In this document: positions 5,793 to 8,323 of the stretch, piece by piece
How positions within the stretch are numbered: the first letter of the stretch is position 1
Layout of the letters: every line of letters starts with the position of its first letter
Source: STC-54 sp964504665
Lineage (GTDB): Bacteria; Patescibacteriota; Microgenomatia; Daviesbacterales; UBA10151
Length of the DNA stretch: 8,323 nucleotides
Assembly: GCA_964504665.1 (NCBI GenBank)
Contig: CAZDEH010000035.1
Coordinates: forward strand, 1-8,323
Direction: 5' to 3'
Notes under the pieces: generated by a model
Database searches by the model: none
Told to the model about the DNA's origin: nothing
Seen by the model: the letters and a program-made list of their open reading frames with translations, nothing else
Program-made: the position numbers and the translations under genes

Positions 5793-6863
5793 TTAAACTC
5801 CTTTTGTTACATGAATAAACTTAGATATGGAAGCAATAAAACCCAAACATATTAAGGTCACCAAAAGTGAACTTCCCCCGTAAGATAATAATGGTAGTGT
5901 AATACCTGTTATAGGTAAAAGACCAATATTCATCCCTATATTAACGATAATTTGAAAGAATAACATGCCTAACACCCCAACAACTACTAAACTATTAAAA
6001 GGTCTATCTGTATTACTGATTATTTTTAAACTACGACCGATGATTACTGAATATAGAAAAATTAAGGTTATTGAACCGACAAATCCAAATTCTTCAGCAA
6101 TTGAGGCAAATATAAAATCTGTTCTAAACTCCGGCAAGAATTGTAATCTTGACTGAGTTCCTCTACCCAAACCTCTCCCCATAATGCCTCCAGATCCAAC
6201 AGCTATAGTCGATTGGATAGCGTTATAGCCAACTCCTAAAGGATCTTTTTCCGGAGACAAAAAGCTAATAATTCTAAATCTTTGATAATCCTTTAAAAAG
6301 AGCCACCCGATAGGGGCAAGGGTTGATGAAAGGAACAAAATTAACAGCAACTTTATTACCCCGATGTTTGATCCAATTAGCATAGAAAACCATATCATCA
6401 CTATAGTTAGAGTAGTCCCTAGATCAGGTTGTCTAAAAATCAAGACCCCCACAGGTAAAACGATAATAATACTCTTTATAATATTTATCCAACTCGACTT
6501 ATTATCGGACCAAAATTTCGCAAGAATTAGAATGAGAATAGGTTTAGCAAATTCTGAAGGCTGCAATTGAAAAGGCCCAAGCGGTATCCACCTTATTGAC
6601 CCTCTTGTTTCGATACCCAAAATAAATACAATGATTAAAAGTGCTAGAATACCAAAATATAAATATTTTAAATAGTCTTGATAAATCTCTATTTCAATCG
6701 AAGAAAAAAACCAATAAAGAAACAATCCTATAATAGCGATCGTTGCTTGTTGCAAAGCAAGTTTTGGATCCGAAGAGTAAATAACTAAAATTCCTAAACA
6801 AATCAAAAGTACTGTTGGTATGGTTATAAGAAGATCAGGAACAGAACTTTTCTGTTTACTCAT
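5793..6863 (-). CDS. rodA: peptidoglycan glycosyltransferase RodA (SEDS family)
   Basis: A 356-residue polytopic membrane protein of the SEDS (RodA/FtsW/SpoVE) family, which polymerises lipid II into glycan strands during cell elongation with a partner class B PBP. SEDS landmarks in order are RGSIRWIPLGPFQLQPSEFAKP (about residues 88-108), RQPDLGT (144-150), GRGTQSRLQFLPEFRTDFIFASIAEEFG (233-260) holding the conserved loop Asp (D249, matching the catalytic-loop Asp of RodA), and the GLLPITGITLPLLSYGGSS block (314-332). About ten hydrophobic segments are visible, starting at 10-30. The GTQSxLxFLPE..TDFIFA form is RodA-like, more than FtsW-like. It starts 17 bases after the ileS stop without a Shine-Dalgarno and is probably cotranscribed with ileS. 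No mreC, mreD or PBP2 gene is present nearby. Confidence 0.92.
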   Translation of the reverse strand: MSKQKSSVPDLLITIPTVLLICLGILVIYSSDPKLALQQATIAIIGLFLYWFFSSIEIEIYQDYLKYLYFGILALLIIVFILGIETRGSIRWIPLGPFQLQPSEFAKPILILILAKFWSDNKSSWINIIKSIIIVLPVGVLIFRQPDLGTTLTIVMIWFSMLIGSNIGVIKLLLILFLSSTLAPIGWLFLKDYQRFRIISFLSPEKDPLGVGYNAIQSTIAVGSGGIMGRGLGRGTQSRLQFLPEFRTDFIFASIAEEFGFVGSITLIFLYSVIIGRSLKIISNTDRPFNSLVVVGVLGMLFFQIIVNIGMNIGLLPITGITLPLLSYGGSSLLVTLICLGFIASISKFIHVTKGV

Positions 6864-6880
6864 TTATGCAAATAAAAAGA

Positions 6881-8323
6881 TTAAATAACTTCTATGCTTA
6901 CACTATCGCCAATTTTAATGCTTTCCGCATTTGTTTGTTTTAAAACTAACTGCTTCAATCTTTCGTTTTTAGGTAAATCTAAGACCGTGATATTGATTTT
7001 ATCTTTTAATGTCAAGTTCCTTTCTTTACGTAAATTTTGAATCTGTCTCATTAGTTCCCGTACTTCACCTTCCTCAGCAAGATCCTGGGTAATTTTTGTA
7101 TCCAGGTCAATTTTGAGTGAATCTGCAGGAGATTTTATATACTCAATTTTCTTAACATTGAGTTCATCAGCAATAATTTTTTCTAACTCATTATTTAGTC
7201 TTCCTATACTAGGGCTTCCATAATTATAATAAACTAATTTCGATAGGGGCTGCCTTAATTTTATATTAACCTCTTTTCTTTTAGCATGACCTACTTCGAC
7301 AATTTTTCTAACCCATTCCATATCAGAGACTAACTTATCGTTTAGAAGTGTTTTATCGCCGACAGGATAATTTTGTAAATGAACTGACTCTTCTTGTGTT
7401 AAATTTCTAAATATTTCCTCTGATATAAATGGAATGAATGGAGCCAGTAGTTTGCTTAATACCACTAAAACTCCATATAAGGTACTTAAAAAAATACCTT
7501 CGTCAATTTTATCTGCTCCTGGACCAATTCTGTCTCTTGATCGTCTGATATACCATGTAGAAAGGTCATTAACTACAAAATCTTCTATCGATTTAGAAGC
7601 AGACATAGCATCATATTTTTCTAATTTTTCGTTAACCAACAATGTCACTTCAGTTAGTCTTGCTAAAATCCATTTATCCAAAGCGGTTAATTTATTTTTA
7701 ATATCCCCTGGTGTTTTTGAACAATCCCAATCCACCAAATTTGCATAATCTACAAAAAATTTATAGCAGTTCCAAAATATTAAGATAAATCTTCTTTTAA
7801 CCATATCCGTCACACTATATCCAAAATTAAGATTATTTTCCGGATTTTGTGTAACATAAACCCACCTCATTATATCCACACCTATTCTGTCAGCGGCTTC
7901 ATTAAATTCGATCATGTTACCAGTTGATTTATGCATAGGCTCTCCTTTTTCATCCATCACTAAACCATGTCCCAGTAAATTACTGTAAGGATTTGTTCCT
8001 TTTAAAGCAGTACTCATTGCTATCAATACATAAAACCAATTCTTAAATTGTCCGGGGAATGCCTCTGTTATAAAGTCTGCTGGAAACCAATCCTCAGGCA
8101 TAGTTGAAAAAGGTACAATTCCTGCATCCAACCATGGATTTCCTACATCAGGAATTCTGGAAGTAATTTCACCACATTTAGAACATTTAATCTTTACCTC
8201 ATCAATCCAGGGTTTGTGAGGTGTATGACCATCAAACTTATTCCAGCCTTCAATAGTAAGCTCCTGCAACTCCTCTTTTCCTCCAATTACCTCAAAGTGT
8301 CCACAGCTGGGGCACTCCCAAAT
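6881..8323 (-). CDS. ileS: isoleucyl-tRNA synthetase, C-terminal half (N-terminus beyond window edge)
   Basis: The minus-strand frame is open from the window edge (8323) to the stop at 6881, giving 480 residues, roughly the second half of IleRS; the HIGH motif and most of the editing domain lie outside. The first visible residues IWECPSCGHFEVIGG and later KIKCSKCGE supply two CxxC pairs (residues 4-7 and 47-50), a zinc ribbon in the catalytic domain. VGNPWLDAGIVPFS (60-73) corresponds to the DxWFDSG block. The KMSKS loop is PMHKSTGN (129-136), with Lys1 replaced by Pro. The anticodon-binding domain is clear (LDKWILARL at 215-223, DLSTWYIRRSRDR at 253-265). The C-terminal region carries VRELMRQIQNLRKERNL (421-437), as in eukaryote/archaea-like IleRS. 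A TTG at 8269 could be mistaken for a start; homology clearly continues upstream. Confidence 0.95.
   Translation of the reverse strand: MWECPSCGHFEVIGGKEELQELTIEGWNKFDGHTPHKPWIDEVKIKCSKCGEITSRIPDVGNPWLDAGIVPFSTMPEDWFPADFITEAFPGQFKNWFYVLIAMSTALKGTNPYSNLLGHGLVMDEKGEPMHKSTGNMIEFNEAADRIGVDIMRWVYVTQNPENNLNFGYSVTDMVKRRFILIFWNCYKFFVDYANLVDWDCSKTPGDIKNKLTALDKWILARLTEVTLLVNEKLEKYDAMSASKSIEDFVVNDLSTWYIRRSRDRIGPGADKIDEGIFLSTLYGVLVVLSKLLAPFIPFISEEIFRNLTQEESVHLQNYPVGDKTLLNDKLVSDMEWVRKIVEVGHAKRKEVNIKLRQPLSKLVYYNYGSPSIGRLNNELEKIIADELNVKKIEYIKSPADSLKIDLDTKITQDLAEEGEVRELMRQIQNLRKERNLTLKDKINITVLDLPKNERLKQLVLKQTNAESIKIGDSVSIEVI

Noticed and set aside
5965..6570. Two short plus-strand open frames opposite rodA
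   Set aside because: They lie fully antisense to conserved SEDS motifs and have no start signals or recognisable content.
7434..7748. Plus-strand open frame of 104 codons opposite ileS
   Set aside because: Antisense to the IleRS anticodon-binding domain; no independent support.
8269..8269. TTG at 8269 as the start of a separate 462-residue protein
   Set aside because: The frame stays open to the window edge, and the upstream residues (WECPSCG...EVIGG) match the IleRS zinc-ribbon region, so this is an internal codon.
1..8323. Search by eye for parS palindromes, CRISPR repeats, insertion sequence ends, toxin-antitoxin pairs and riboswitches
   Set aside because: Nothing convincing was found. 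Nearly all bases are in recognised core genes, so an undescribed defence or mobile system is not supported.

Overview
The window is AT-rich and densely packed, with spacers of 0 to about 90 bases and several overlapping genes. It looks like a small-genome bacterium. The gene content, an IleRS with a CxxC...CxxC zinc ribbon and a PMHKS version of the KMSKS loop, and almost no Shine-Dalgarno sequences point to the Candidate Phyla Radiation (Patescibacteria), perhaps Microgenomates. That placement is inferred from the look of the sequence and was not tested by a search. TGA is used as a stop (rpmA ends in TGA at the normal L27 length), so the Gracilibacteria-type UGA=Gly code is not in use.

Layout. 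Positions 1-1482 (minus strand) hold a two-gene polysaccharide-type ABC exporter: the permease (700-1482), then the ATPase (start 697), which runs off the left edge. A 59-base divergent promoter region separates it from a plus-strand SAM-dependent methyltransferase (1542-2306), followed by a Trm11/THUMP-like RNA methylase (2332-3633). The last 41 bases of the methylase frame run antisense into a tRNA-Val(CAC) gene (3593-3664, minus). Signal peptidase I (3732-4322, plus) starts just beyond the tRNA and overlaps the end of parB tail to tail by 8 bases. The right half is all minus strand, in transcription order: ileS (incomplete at its 5' end), rodA, rplU (L21), rpmA (L27), parB.

The genes are mostly core functions: surface glycan export, protein secretion, peptidoglycan elongation, chromosome segregation and translation. 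The exporter and possibly the neighbouring methyltransferase belong to surface polysaccharide work. RodA and LepB act at the membrane. L21, L27, IleRS, tRNA-Val and the RNA methylase serve translation.

I found no defence system, mobile element, CRISPR array or clearly new gene system. The most interesting signal is in the promoters. Reasonable -35/-10 or extended -10 elements lie so close to four start codons (the RNA methylase, lepB, rpmA, rplU) that predicted transcription starts fall 0-3 bases from the initiation codon, and these genes mostly lack usable Shine-Dalgarno sequences. This suggests leaderless or nearly leaderless mRNAs. No stretch longer than 300 bases lacks a gene, and I saw no convincing rho-independent terminator.
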